In this document: positions 7,414 through 17,637 of the stretch, piece after piece
How positions within the stretch are numbered: position 1 is the stretch's first letter
How the letters are laid out: the number at the start of each line of letters is the position of its first letter
Source: Nostocales cyanobacterium LEGE 11386
GTDB lineage: Bacteria > Cyanobacteriota > Cyanobacteriia > Cyanobacteriales > Nostocaceae
DNA: 64,000 nucleotides
Direction: 5' to 3'
Assembly (NCBI GenBank): GCA_015207155.1
Contig: JADEXK010000007.1
Coordinates: forward strand, 1 to 64,000
Translations under genes and position numbers: made by a program
The notes under the pieces: model-generated
What the model was told of the DNA's origin: nothing
Seen by the model: the letters and a program-made list of their open reading frames with translations, nothing else
The model's database searches: none

Positions 7414-9456
7414 TTAAAACCTTTGACCTATACCTAAATGTACTTTGCTTTCTCCCTGGTCATTAATGCCATAATCAGCCCGGATTAAGCCTAGAGGTGA
7501 GTCTACACGTACTCCTGCCCCATAACCAAAACCAAAACCTGGTTTATCCCGCACACCAGCCGGATCTCCTAATACAGTATCACCGGAGCCTAAGTCTGAA
7601 GCAAAATCGGCAAATAACACACCTCCCAACACTGGCATGATGGGAAAGCGGTATTCTGCGGAAGCTAATAAATAAGTGCGGCCACTGCCAACCTCTCCAG
7701 CATCGTAACCCCGCACTGAATTGGAACCACCCAAGTTAAAACTTTCATAAGGTGGCAAATCGCCAATCACTGTGCCAGCTTGAAAATTGACCGCGAAGAC
7801 TTGTGGCTGTTGATTGTTAGTGTTGAATAACTTCACTGGCACATACTGACTGTAATTCGCTGTGAGGCGATTCATGGAAATATTCCCTTGACCAACAGGT
7901 ACAGATTGTTCTGTACTCAAACTCAGTAACGAACCTTGAGTGGGATTGATGAGGTTATTGCGTTTGTCTTGGGAGGCGGTGAAGGATACGGTAGTTAGGT
8001 CATCGATACCTGTACCACTGGCAGAGAGGCGATTGCCTTGTTCGTCTGTTGGGGTAATATTACCTTGGCGATCGCGAATACTGGTGCGAGTATAGTTGAA
8101 TCCTAGAGATGTATTCCAGTCGTCAAGCGGTTGCTGGAGGCTAATCCCAGCACCAATTTGACCTTCCCGCACTTTGTCACCATTAGCCAGTTTGATGCTG
8201 TCATCAAAAGTTGCAGAAATTTCCCGGCGTCGGAAGGCATTGATAGTGTAGCCTAGGCGATCGGGTTCAGTTGAGCGATAGGGGCTGGTAAATTTAGTAT
8301 CAAACTGCAAGTCACTGCGGCTAACACCCACATTAACAGCCAAATTATCGTTAACACCACCGATATTCTGGTCTCGATAGCTTAATGTCCCTAATAGACC
8401 CAAATCAGCGTTAAAACTACCACCTAAGTTAATCGCTCGGGCCCCAAATTCTTTAACTTCGTAAATTAAATCAACTTTTGTGGCATCTCCTGCGAGGGCA
8501 ACATTTACGGTTTCAAATAAGCCAGTGCGATACAACTGCTGGACATCTTGCCTGACAGTATTTTCTTGAAAGATTTGCCCTGGTTTTAGTGTTAATTGCT
8601 GCCGCAGAAAATCTGGTTGGGTACGTCCCGCTACTGGTTCACCCTTGCTATCAGTGGTTTTACCTTCATCGTTAATAAAGCGAAACTTGATGTCACCCAC
8701 CAAACCTTCAGCTACATTCACAGTGAGAATGCCTTCGCGGTTGGGTTTAATCGATAATACGTTGGCTAGTTGATAACCATTATCGGTATACCATTGATTA
8801 ACTTGTTGTACGGCTTGTTTGAGTCCTTCTGGACTGATGGGTTTGCCGATTTGGGATTGAAAACGTTCCTGTGCTACCTGGTAGGTGAGTGCTTTGGCTC
8901 CTGAAAGTTGTAGCGATCGCACTACCACTGGTTGCACCTGATACACTACATTCAATCCGGCTGGTGTGCTGCTGCTATTGACGTTGGCACTGGCAAATAA
9001 ACCAGTCTCTAAAATTGCTGCCACATCGCTTTGTAGCTGATTTTGGCTGGTTTCGCCACCGGTTTGGGTTTTAATCACTTGGCGAACAATCTGCTGCAAT
9101 TCCTGAGTTGCTCCGACTACTTGGATATTTGTAGCGGTGACTACTAGGTTATTGTCAGTAGCGGAGGAAGCGATGAGGAGATTTTCTTTGGTTGCTGGTG
9201 TGAGGGCAACTGGGGAATTTTGATTTACACTTGCTGGTACAACAACAGAATTTGGGGAAAATTTTTCTGTAGCCACAGTTTCAGGGGATGAAATAGCCTC
9301 TACTCGCGCAGGTGTTTCTTCCATAACTGGCACTACTGAGTTTTTAGCAGGGTCATCCACAGAAGCGGCTGTAATAGGTGTAGCCGTTGCTTGTTGTGTA
9401 ATATTGCTAGCTGCCAAAGTAGCTAAAGTAAAAATTGCAGCAGAAGAAATTCGCAT
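7414..9456 (-). CDS. Omp85/BamA-family outer membrane protein (POTRA plus surface antigen barrel)
   Basis: A 680-residue protein with an N-terminal signal peptide (AAIFTLATLAASNITQQATA). An Ala/Val/Thr-rich linker leads to POTRA-type repeats between roughly residues 110 and 345 (for example VVRSLQLSGAKALT, ITLKPGQIFQENTVRQDVQQLY and VDLIYEVKEF). The rest is a beta-barrel with the conserved lumen-loop VRGYDAGEVGSGR and the terminal GIGQRF. The family inserts barrel proteins in the outer membrane; the cyanobacterial members are relatives of chloroplast Toc75. Which paralogue this is cannot be told from sequence alone. Confidence 0.93.
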   Translation of the reverse strand: MRISSAAIFTLATLAASNITQQATATPITAASVDDPAKNSVVPVMEETPARVEAISSPETVATEKFSPNSVVVPASVNQNSPVALTPATKENLLIASSATDNNLVVTATNIQVVGATQELQQIVRQVIKTQTGGETSQNQLQSDVAAILETGLFASANVNSSSTPAGLNVVYQVQPVVVRSLQLSGAKALTYQVAQERFQSQIGKPISPEGLKQAVQQVNQWYTDNGYQLANVLSIKPNREGILTVNVAEGLVGDIKFRFINDEGKTTDSKGEPVAGRTQPDFLRQQLTLKPGQIFQENTVRQDVQQLYRTGLFETVNVALAGDATKVDLIYEVKEFGARAINLGGSFNADLGLLGTLSYRDQNIGGVNDNLAVNVGVSRSDLQFDTKFTSPYRSTEPDRLGYTINAFRRREISATFDDSIKLANGDKVREGQIGAGISLQQPLDDWNTSLGFNYTRTSIRDRQGNITPTDEQGNRLSASGTGIDDLTTVSFTASQDKRNNLINPTQGSLLSLSTEQSVPVGQGNISMNRLTANYSQYVPVKLFNTNNQQPQVFAVNFQAGTVIGDLPPYESFNLGGSNSVRGYDAGEVGSGRTYLLASAEYRFPIMPVLGGVLFADFASDLGSGDTVLGDPAGVRDKPGFGFGYGAGVRVDSPLGLIRADYGINDQGESKVHLGIGQRF

Positions 9457-9599
9457 AATATTTAGTTTAATTAACTGGTAGTTAGTTGTAGTGAGTTGAG
9501 GTAATGAGGATAATACTAACTTCCAGATCCTTGGTTGATTGATATCCTCATTGATACCTCTTGCCCAAAAAGACAGTTAATTTTCATATTTTGTTTCTT

Positions 9600-10949
9600 A
9601 TGAGTAATGTATCCCAATTATCGTCAGATGCAACCTCTGGTTTGCAACTACTAGTTTTAAGTAATGGTCATGGTGAAGATGCGATCGCTGTTACCATTTT
9701 GCAGGAACTCCAGCAACAAGCAAACCCCCCAGATATCTTTGCTTTACCTTTGGTGGGTGAAGGACTTGCTTACCAAAAGTTAAATATCCCGCTTATCGGT
9801 TCAGTCCGCATTATGCCTTCTGGTGGTTTTGTGTATATGGATAGTCGCCAACTAGTACGAGATGTGCGTGGCGGTTTAGTGCAACTAACTCTCCAGCAAA
9901 TTAAAGCTATGCGTCGTTGGGTGCGTTACCACAAAAAATTAGGCAACAAGGTAGCTATTTTAGCTGTGGGAGATATTGTACCTTTGTTATTTGCCACTTT
10001 CAGTGGTGCTAACTATGCTTTTGTGGGTACGGCAAAATCAGAATACTATGTCCGAGATGAAGTAGGATTATTACCCAGGAAATCAAAAGCTACACGTTGG
10101 GAAAATTTTTCTGGTTCTATCTATCATCCTTGGGAACGTTGGTTGATGAGTCGTCGCCGTTGTCAGGCTGTGTTCCCTAGAGATGCGTTGACTACGGAAA
10201 TATTACAACAGTGGTCAATTCCGGCTTTTGATTTAGGCAATCCGATGATGGATGGTTTAGAACCTACGTTTTCATCCCCAAAATTTTACAGTGCTGATGC
10301 CCAACAGCAAGAAATAGCTAGACCATTAGTTGTGACTTTATTACCTGGTTCTCGTCCCCCGGAAGCATATAAGAACTGGGAAGTAATTATGACGGCTGTA
10401 TCTGCATTACTGGCTAGTTTCCAGGAACGAGATTCGATTTTACACACTTCTGGAAGCGTGGTATTTTTGGGGGCGATCGCACCTAATCTAGATAATGATA
10501 TTTTATGTCAGACTCTTCAATCTCAAGGTTGGCAACCCCACTCGGAAAGTCCTATTCCACTTGCTGATACTAATGCCTTAATCTTTAATCAAAGAAACGC
10601 TTATTTATTGCTCACACAACAAGCTTACAACGATTGTTTACATTGGGGAGATGTAGCGATCGCCATGGCAGGTACAGCAACAGAACAATTTGTTGGTTTA
10701 GGGAAACCTGCGATCGCTATTCCTGGTAATGGCCCCCAATATACCCCAGCCTTTGCCGAAGCTCAAAGCCGTCTGTTAGGAGCATCATTAATTGTAGTAG
10801 ACCAACCAGCAAAAGTTGCCCAAGTCATGCGATCGCTGTTCAAAAATCCTGATACTCTGCAAATAATTTCCGAAAATGGACTGAGGCGCATGGGTAAACC
10901 AGGTGCAGCACGACGGATTGCTGATTGTTTACAGGAAAGATTAGGTTAA
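9600..10949 (+). CDS. Lipid-A-disaccharide synthase-related cyanobacterial protein
   Basis: A protein of 449 residues related to LpxB-type GT-B glycosyltransferases. The N-terminus has LLVLSNGHGEDAIAVTIL and the middle has VAILAVGDIVPL. In the C-terminal half VTLLPGSRPPEAYKNW and AMAGTATEQFVGLGKPAIAIP match the nucleotide-sugar-binding half. This family is conserved in cyanobacteria and plants and is not canonical LpxB; its substrate is unknown. ATG 9600 (MSNVSQLSS) is preferred over a TTG at 9561. It is divergent from the Omp85 gene, with 143 bases between. Confidence 0.82.
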   Translation: MSNVSQLSSDATSGLQLLVLSNGHGEDAIAVTILQELQQQANPPDIFALPLVGEGLAYQKLNIPLIGSVRIMPSGGFVYMDSRQLVRDVRGGLVQLTLQQIKAMRRWVRYHKKLGNKVAILAVGDIVPLLFATFSGANYAFVGTAKSEYYVRDEVGLLPRKSKATRWENFSGSIYHPWERWLMSRRRCQAVFPRDALTTEILQQWSIPAFDLGNPMMDGLEPTFSSPKFYSADAQQQEIARPLVVTLLPGSRPPEAYKNWEVIMTAVSALLASFQERDSILHTSGSVVFLGAIAPNLDNDILCQTLQSQGWQPHSESPIPLADTNALIFNQRNAYLLLTQQAYNDCLHWGDVAIAMAGTATEQFVGLGKPAIAIPGNGPQYTPAFAEAQSRLLGASLIVVDQPAKVAQVMRSLFKNPDTLQIISENGLRRMGKPGAARRIADCLQERLG

Positions 10950-10956
10950 AGGGAAT

Positions 10957-10988
10957 TGGGCATTGGGCATTGGGCATTGGGAGTGGGG
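10957..10988. repeat. Short tandem repeat (attgggc units)
   Basis: Repeats of gggcattgggcattggg occur right after the LpxB-related gene. They are followed by low-complexity cccctgtcacctgtcccc up to the convergent response regulator gene. They separate convergent genes and may help end transcription, but no clear hairpin is present. Confidence 0.6.
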
Positions 10989-11056
10989 AATGGGGGAGTA
11001 TTTTTGTTCTTGTCCCCGTGTCCCCTGTCACCTGTCCCCTATCACCTATCACGCCC

Positions 11057-11782
11057 TCACCCTACTAAACCAGAACGCAATGCGCGCACAGCAGCTTGGG
11101 TACGGTCATCAGCACAGAGTTTATTTAAAATGTTACGAACGTGAGTTTTAACTGTCCCAACTGTGATGTAGAGTTGTTCAGCGATTTGCCCATTGCTACA
11201 TCCAGCAACAATTAACTCCAAAATTTCTAGTTCGCGTTGTGTCAGAGGGTAGGTTTCTAAAACTTGTTCGTATTCTGTCGCCAATGCCTCGATTTTTACT
11301 GTTTTTGGTTTATCAGACGGTTGGCTATCTCCTACTGGAATACCTTGCCGCATCTTCCGCAATACCACGTTAGCGATCGCTGGGTCAATCCAAGAGTTAC
11401 CGCCATAAGTCGCTTGTATTGCCTCTGTTAATTTATTTATGCTTGTCTCTTTCATATAATAAGAGTCTGCACCCGCCGCAAAAGCTGCTAGTACGGCATC
11501 TTCTGTGTGATCCATTGTCAGGATCAAAATCTTGGTAGCTGTTTGCCCAGTTTCCGCTTGGAAGCGTCTAAACTTACGGGTGAGTTCAATGCCATCCATA
11601 TCAGGCAGTCCAATATCTACCACTGCCACATCCGGCTTGGCCGTTTCCAAAAGTTTTAGTCCTTGGGTAGCATTTGCGGCTTCACCAATTACTCGCAATG
11701 CACTATGAGACTGTAATGCAGCTCTTAGCCCCATTCTCGTCAGGTCATGATCCTCAATTAAAATAATGCTTATTTCACTCAT
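11057..11782 (-). CDS. NarL/LuxR-type response regulator
   Basis: A 241-residue regulator from ATG 11782 (MSEISIILIEDHD). The receiver domain has the acidic pocket IEDHD, phospho-acceptor Asp56 in VVDIGLPDMDG, Thr/Ser in LILTMD and Lys in YYMKETS. The C-terminal LuxR helix-turn-helix is clear: LTQRELEILELIVAGCSNGQ, then VGTVKTHVRNILNKL. A start nine codons upstream is possible. It sits upstream of, and divergent from, a decayed two-component cluster, but no specific partner kinase can be named. Confidence 0.93.
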   Translation of the reverse strand: MSEISIILIEDHDLTRMGLRAALQSHSALRVIGEAANATQGLKLLETAKPDVAVVDIGLPDMDGIELTRKFRRFQAETGQTATKILILTMDHTEDAVLAAFAAGADSYYMKETSINKLTEAIQATYGGNSWIDPAIANVVLRKMRQGIPVGDSQPSDKPKTVKIEALATEYEQVLETYPLTQRELEILELIVAGCSNGQIAEQLYITVGTVKTHVRNILNKLCADDRTQAAVRALRSGLVG

Positions 11783-11988
11783 TGCTATACCCGCTTTTGC
11801 TGATTGCATGTTGCAAACTATGACCTTTTTTAAGCAGTTTATCTGAATTTTCCCAAACCAAAGATAGATGATGCTTTAGCAACCCTGCATCCACCGATAG
11901 AAATAATAAAGTTTTGATTTTTTCATCCTAAATACAGACAAAAATCTAGCTGAAGATATATGGCTATTTTACAAGAAAATATGGAATA

Positions 11989-12567
11989 TTGGGACGAACT
12001 CTAACTTTTGTCATGTCCTCGGGAGTAATAACTCATTTAATATTTAATACTATTCTAAAGCTGAGAAAAAAGCTAAAAGAAATGAACAAATCCGAAGCAG
12101 TTGAAGCTCCCATAGAAGAAAGTAATCGCTACCTACATGTTAACTTTAATCAAACCTTGAAGAGTGCTGATTTGAAAGTTCCTTTATGGGTGGGGTGTAT
12201 ACCAAGTACTTTTTACTTGACTCAGCAACGCCAATTGACTCTGGTTCACTCAATTGGGGAGACCCGCACACGCGAACGGCTCTTCTACTGGGGGAGATCT
12301 CAAGATACCGTGGCTCTAAGGTGTAAGAAGTCCCAGAAACATCTACAGCACTCAGCACTCGATTTTAGTATTCCCCGGAAAAATAATTATCAAGTCTTTG
12401 TGATTTTACCAACACTAGCAACCCGCGATCGCAAAGAAAATACTGGCATCGATTTAGCGATGGGCAAAAAAATTCTCGAAACAGAAGGAGGTACGATGAC
12501 TTTGGAGTCTAATGCTGCTGTTGGCGGAACTTTCCCCTTTACCTGGACTCAACAACTAGATGAGTAA
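11989..12567 (+). pseudogene. Remnant of a sensor histidine kinase (only the end of the ATPase domain recognisable)
   Basis: Only the last ~55 residues are recognisable. LATRDRKENTGIDLAMGKK followed by ETEGGTMTLESNAAVGGTF corresponds to the G2 box and end of a HATPase domain. The usual GLGLAIV is altered to GIDLAMG. No H-box, N-box or complete ATPase lid can be found upstream. The frame also crosses a heptamer repeat near 12345-12360 (peptide QHSAL). It is followed by a decayed Rcp1-type regulator. I read this as a decayed kinase gene. Confidence 0.6.
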
Positions 12568-12851
12568 AACTGCTCAGGCTTATGGTACACAATTTTGGTA
12601 CGCAACTCTCACCAATGACTGAGGACGGGCGTTAACTCGCTCATTTACAATTGTTGTGAGCCTTAATAAAGTATTTTATTTTACTTTATTTTGGTTTCTT
12701 CTACTAGAATAGCCAGTCATTGTGAGCTTGCTCATTCATGGTGTGCAAGCCATTGGTTATTACTCATTGAGCTAAATTTTTCAATTTTAATTTCAATCCA
12801 CTGTTTAATGAACCCGTTGAAAATAAAATAGGCTAAATTCAATTTCAGGAA

Positions 12852-13205
12852 ATGCAAAAAAGCGTGACTAACATACTATTAATGAAGGATGATAAAACCA
12901 ATGCCAAAAATGTCAAGTGGGCATTCAATAAATTTAATCATCAGCACCCGATTGACCAAATAGGTAATCGCTCAGAAGCATTAACAATGATGCGGGATGC
13001 TCATAGTCAGCCTCCTCATATACATGCTGAAGGAAGCTTGGTTTTACTAAATTTGCATATGCTAAATATGGGTAAAATCGAATTTTTCCCATGCCGATCT
13101 GGCCCGCAGACAAAATCAACTCCCGTAGTTGTGATAGCCACATCAAATCAAGATAGAGATAGAATAGATGCTTACAAATTCAACGTTGTTAGCTTTCTTT
13201 TTTAG
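12852..13205 (+). pseudogene. Decayed Rcp1-type response regulator
   Basis: The 117-residue frame follows the Rcp1 receiver family closely: AFNKFNHQHPIDQIGNRSEAL, LVLLNLHMLNMGKIEFF and STPVVVIATSNQDRDRIDAY. The phospho-acceptor Asp of the usual LLDLNMP is Asn (LLNLHML) and the Pro is Leu. The acidic pocket VEDD is MKDD. The frame stops after FNVVSFLF, before the conserved Lys-Pro segment. It therefore cannot be phosphorylated normally. With the kinase remnant just upstream it looks like a dead kinase/Rcp pair. Confidence 0.7.
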
Positions 13206-13442
13206 CTTTTTATTTTCATTAACTTTGTGGATAATCATGGCAACCTTAAATAAGTATTGGATATTTGGTGCAATATCTTAGTTGAGCAAAGCTCTGATTT
13301 GAGAAACTCAGATTATAGAGAATTTGAGTGAGGGGTAAATATCTATCAAAACCCCATCTAAAATCAAAAATTATTTAGTTGGATAGTTTGAAAATAGAAA
13401 TGCTATACATCAACCTGTATTTGACAGCGAAAGTAAAAACCA

Positions 13443-14777
13443 ATGGAAGAGACGCTGAGAATTTTGGTTGTAGATGATGATGAAGTAGATCGCATGAAAG
13501 TGCGTCGCGCCTTGACTCAAGCAGGTGTTTGCATGGAATTGTCTGAGGTAGGTGATGGCAATGATGCACTTTCTGCTTTGAGAAATAGTACTTATGACTG
13601 TGTTTTCCTCGATTATCGCTTACCAGATCAGGACGGTTTGACGCTAATCCAAAAACTACGCTCTTCGGAAATCAAAGTTCCTTTAGTAGTTCTCACATCT
13701 CAGGGAGACGAACAAATCGCTGTTGAATTGATGAAAGCTGGTGCTACAGACTATCTTTCTAAGTCTAGGGTATGTTCAGAAACTCTAGCACAGGTTTTGC
13801 GTCATGCGATTCGCGTACACCGCGCTGAAATGCAGACAGCTTTGGTAAATCAGCAGTTGAGAGAAACCAATGAGCAGCTAATTCGCAAGAATCAAGAATT
13901 GGAGAGTCAAAGACAACAAATTCAGTTGCAAAATTTCAAACTATTAGAAGCATCACGGCTCAAGTCTCAGTTTTTGGCAACTATGTCTCATGAACTGCGG
14001 ACTCCCATGAATGCCATTATTGGTTTTTCTCAAATATTATTGCGCCCTAAGTTCGGTCAACTTACCCACCAGCAAACAGACATGGTGGAGAGAATTTTGA
14101 ATAATGGCAAACATTTGCTCATGCTATTAAATGAAGTTCTCGACTTTTCTAAGTTGGAAGGAGGACGGCTAGAGTTAAAGCCAGAATTATTTGATTTAAC
14201 AAAGGTAATTAACATTGCCGTAGCTGAAATGCGCTCTTTGGCTGAAGCAAAAAAGTTGTCTTTGCTAGTCCAAACTGACTTGCAAAATCCTTTGGTATTT
14301 AATGACTCAGTGCGTGTGCGGCAAATTTTGGTAAATCTATTATCTAATGCCATTAAGTTTACAGAATCTGGTAGGATTTGGGTTGAGGTTAAGGAAATTT
14401 CTAAAAATCGCATAGCGATCGCAGTTCGCGATACGGGTATTGGTATAGCTCCTAGAGATTTTAAACATATTTTTGAAGCTTTTCGACAAGTCGATCAAAG
14501 TATTACTCGCAAATATCCTGGTACAGGTTTAGGGTTAGCAATCATAGATTCTTTGGTGCGAATGATGGGGGGAAAAATTATTTTGGAAAGTCAATTAGGC
14601 GTCGGTTCAATGTTCAAAATTGAAATACCACGGCAACTATCATTACCAACCGCAAACGACAACGGCTCTACTTTTCACATGGATGGTCATGAGATTGTTT
14701 GTTCTGCTCAAAATCCCCATCAGTCTCCTTTTCATTTCAGCAAAGTATCGATGGGTTTCCCTAACCTCAAACTATAA
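13443..14777 (+). CDS. Hybrid response regulator-histidine kinase (REC-HisKA-HATPase)
   Basis: A 444-residue soluble protein. The receiver domain (1-125) has VVDDDE, phospho-acceptor Asp57 in FLDYRLPDQDG, and LTS and Lys in LSKS. A coiled linker (130-170) leads to the HisKA H-box MSHELRTP (His183) and the HATPase domain with LLSNAIKF (N), DTGIGI (G1) and GTGLGLAI (G2). A tail of about 45 residues follows. There are no membrane spans. It is followed 31 bases later by a second REC-kinase, so the two are probably one operon; they may form a phosphorelay. Confidence 0.93.
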   Translation: MEETLRILVVDDDEVDRMKVRRALTQAGVCMELSEVGDGNDALSALRNSTYDCVFLDYRLPDQDGLTLIQKLRSSEIKVPLVVLTSQGDEQIAVELMKAGATDYLSKSRVCSETLAQVLRHAIRVHRAEMQTALVNQQLRETNEQLIRKNQELESQRQQIQLQNFKLLEASRLKSQFLATMSHELRTPMNAIIGFSQILLRPKFGQLTHQQTDMVERILNNGKHLLMLLNEVLDFSKLEGGRLELKPELFDLTKVINIAVAEMRSLAEAKKLSLLVQTDLQNPLVFNDSVRVRQILVNLLSNAIKFTESGRIWVEVKEISKNRIAIAVRDTGIGIAPRDFKHIFEAFRQVDQSITRKYPGTGLGLAIIDSLVRMMGGKIILESQLGVGSMFKIEIPRQLSLPTANDNGSTFHMDGHEIVCSAQNPHQSPFHFSKVSMGFPNLKL

Positions 14778-14808
14778 ATTATTGTATTTTCAAAAAAGTT
14801 GATAAGTC

Positions 14809-15939
14809 ATGTCTGTTGTAGAAAATTCTAAAATTGATCGTATTCTCGCCGTTGATGATACTAGAGATAATCTCATTTTGGTTCAAACTATTTTAGAAAG
14901 CGAGGGATATGAGATTGACTTGGTTGCAGATGGTGTATCAGCTTTGCAGCACATTGAACAATCTCCACCAGATTTGATTTTACTAGATGTGATGATGCCA
15001 GGAATGGATGGTTATGAAGTCACACGGCGGATTCGCAAAAACCCCAACCTCAATGTCAGCTATATTCCAATTCTGTTAATTACTGCCTTTCATGAATCCA
15101 GTGTTGTCGAAGGCTTAGATGCTGGTGCAGATGATTTTATTCGTAAACCATTTGATACTGATGAACTCTTAGCCAGAGTGCGATCGCTGTTACGCTTGAA
15201 GCACAGTCTTGACGAACAAAAAAAAATGGCCCGCCAGCGCGAAGACTTTGTATCGCGCCTAACTCATGATTTGCGTACTCCTCTAGTAGCAGCTGACCGG
15301 ATGCTGAGTTTGTTTGAACAGGAAACATTCTGCAAAATTTCCCCGGAAATGAAACAGGCGATCGCCGTGATGATTCGCAGTAATCAAAACTTAATGCAAA
15401 TGGTAAACACCCTGCTAGAAGTTTCTCGTTTTGAGGCTGGCAAAAAGACCTTAAATGATGAAATTTGCCATCTCCCGGAGATTATTAAAGAAGTAGTTAG
15501 TGAACTCAATCCTCTAGCTAGTGAGAAGAATTTAACGCTGAAAATAGATACTAGTCAGTTAGATCAACAAGAAGAAACTGCTGGTGTAGTAATGGGTGAT
15601 CCGCTAGAACTGCGGCGTGTATTTAACAACTTGGTCGGCAATGCCATCAAGTTTACAGATACAGGAGGTATAGAAATTCGTATTTTGGAAAAATCAGCTA
15701 ATTCTCAGGATAAAGGTTGGGTAATAGTTGAGGTTGAAGACACAGGTTATGGAATTGCTCCCGAAGACCAAACAAGCATTTTTGAACGGTTTCGCCAAGG
15801 TAGAAATAAAAGATCAGGTAGTGGCTTAGGACTGCATCTTTCGAGCCGGATTGTCGAAGCACACGGTGGCAAAATTGTACTTACCTCTCAACCAGGTCAA
15901 GGTAGTATCTTCACTGTCACGCTACCAAAACAAAGTTAA
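14809..15939 (+). CDS. Hybrid response regulator-histidine kinase (REC-HisKA-HATPase)
   Basis: A 376-residue protein with a receiver domain first (AVDDTRDN, Asp60 in LLDVMMPGMDGYE, Lys in IRKPFD). A short linker leads to the HisKA H-box LTHDLRTPL (His153) and the HATPase domain with LVGNAIKF, DTGYGI and GSGLGLHL. No membrane or sensory domain is present, so input must come through the receiver. The gene starts 31 bases after the preceding hybrid kinase in the same direction. It is followed by a convergent lone receiver gene only 13 bases away. Confidence 0.93.
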   Translation: MSVVENSKIDRILAVDDTRDNLILVQTILESEGYEIDLVADGVSALQHIEQSPPDLILLDVMMPGMDGYEVTRRIRKNPNLNVSYIPILLITAFHESSVVEGLDAGADDFIRKPFDTDELLARVRSLLRLKHSLDEQKKMARQREDFVSRLTHDLRTPLVAADRMLSLFEQETFCKISPEMKQAIAVMIRSNQNLMQMVNTLLEVSRFEAGKKTLNDEICHLPEIIKEVVSELNPLASEKNLTLKIDTSQLDQQEETAGVVMGDPLELRRVFNNLVGNAIKFTDTGGIEIRILEKSANSQDKGWVIVEVEDTGYGIAPEDQTSIFERFRQGRNKRSGSGLGLHLSSRIVEAHGGKIVLTSQPGQGSIFTVTLPKQS

Positions 15940-15952
15940 TTTTTTCCTCCAC

Positions 15953-16408
15953 TCAGTACTCAGCACTCTTAAGAGCCGAGCGAGAATTGAGCTTACCACC
16001 TAGCAAACGGCAAAGTATCGCCTCTAGATCCTCAATCATGTAAGGTTTACTGATGTAGTCATCAAAACCCGCCGAAAGCAACCGTTCTCGGTCTTCTCTA
16101 CTAGCTAAAGCTGTAACTGCGATTACTGGAATTTTGCAAGTTAGGGATTCTTGTTTTAGATAATGCACAACATCGATCCCACTGAGACCTGGTAACAAAA
16201 TATCTAACATAATTAGGTCTGGCTGATACTCTTTTGCCACCAATAACGTAGTAGAACTGTCGGTTTGACAAATAAATCTACAGCCAAGTGACTCAAGGGC
16301 ATAACCAATCAGCAGTAGACTATCATCATGGTCTTCCACTGCTAAAATTAAGGGCTGCTGAGAGTTGTGCTTCTTTTCATCACTCATGAATGAATGTGCC
16401 AGATACAT
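15953..16408 (-). CDS. Single-domain response regulator (receiver only)
   Basis: A 151-residue receiver protein: AVEDHDDS pocket, Asp69 in LIMLDILLPGLSG, TALAS and ISKPY (Lys). There is no output domain. ATG 16408 is supported by GGAG about 9 bases upstream; an internal ATG (MSDEKKH) has no such site. The C-terminal residues SALKSAEY are encoded by a heptamer-type repeat (agtgctgag), so the original C-terminus seems to have been replaced. It is convergent with the two hybrid kinases and could be their phosphorylation partner. Confidence 0.9.
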   Translation of the reverse strand: MYLAHSFMSDEKKHNSQQPLILAVEDHDDSLLLIGYALESLGCRFICQTDSSTTLLVAKEYQPDLIMLDILLPGLSGIDVVHYLKQESLTCKIPVIAVTALASREDRERLLSAGFDDYISKPYMIEDLEAILCRLLGGKLNSRSALKSAEY

Positions 16409-16996
16409 CTCTTCTCCAGAAGATTTAATTGGGATTTATCGTCTTGTTTAAGATAATAGACGAGATATACCGAGAGGGATAGGATGGAGCTAATCCAGGA
16501 TCGGCTCTAGTTTTGCTTGCGTTTAGTTGATAATTGTGAATCTACGCAATAAGCATAGGGAAAATAAAACCTCAAACTGATGGGTTTAGCAAGTACCCCT
16601 CGATTATACGCAAAATTACAGAATATTTTCCGCAGAAATTTATAAAAAATTGATATAAAAAATTCTAATTCACCGTAGTATCTTTGGTGTTACTTATTTC
16701 CGTAGAGTTAAAAATACATAACAGTAAGTATAGACCACTGTTAACTTTTTATGCAATCAAGAACACTAATCTGCTAAATATTTAGTTTAATTATTTGCTA
16801 GTTAAGCATAATTGGAAAACAATCACGTATTTTTACTCCAAGTTGCCAACGCTTGACTACGATGTAACTTTTGTAGTACAATAACAACAGCCAACCCAAC
16901 CTATAGCTTTATTAAGCAGCATAAAGTAAATAATCAATGAAGTCTTACATCCTAATTTAATTCATTACAAAAATTTTCAGTAAATAATAGACCATA
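16409..16996. other. AT-rich intergenic stretch, no gene seen
   Basis: Nearly 590 bases without a supported gene, RNA or repeat. It lies between the divergent lone receiver gene and a broken gene, and probably holds their promoters. Confidence 0.5.
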
Positions 16997-17572
<576 letters not shown>

Positions 17573-17637
17573 TGATTTAAAACCTCTCAATGAAATAATC
17601 ACCTAGCTTTTTAACAAGGACGTATTAGATAAAAAAT

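Noticed and set aside
10840..11151. Frames in the spacer after the LpxB-related gene
   Set aside because: Encoded by attgggc and cccctgtcacc low-complexity repeats.
14620..14802. 60-codon frame at the end of the first hybrid kinase
   Set aside because: Shadow of the kinase C-terminus in another frame.
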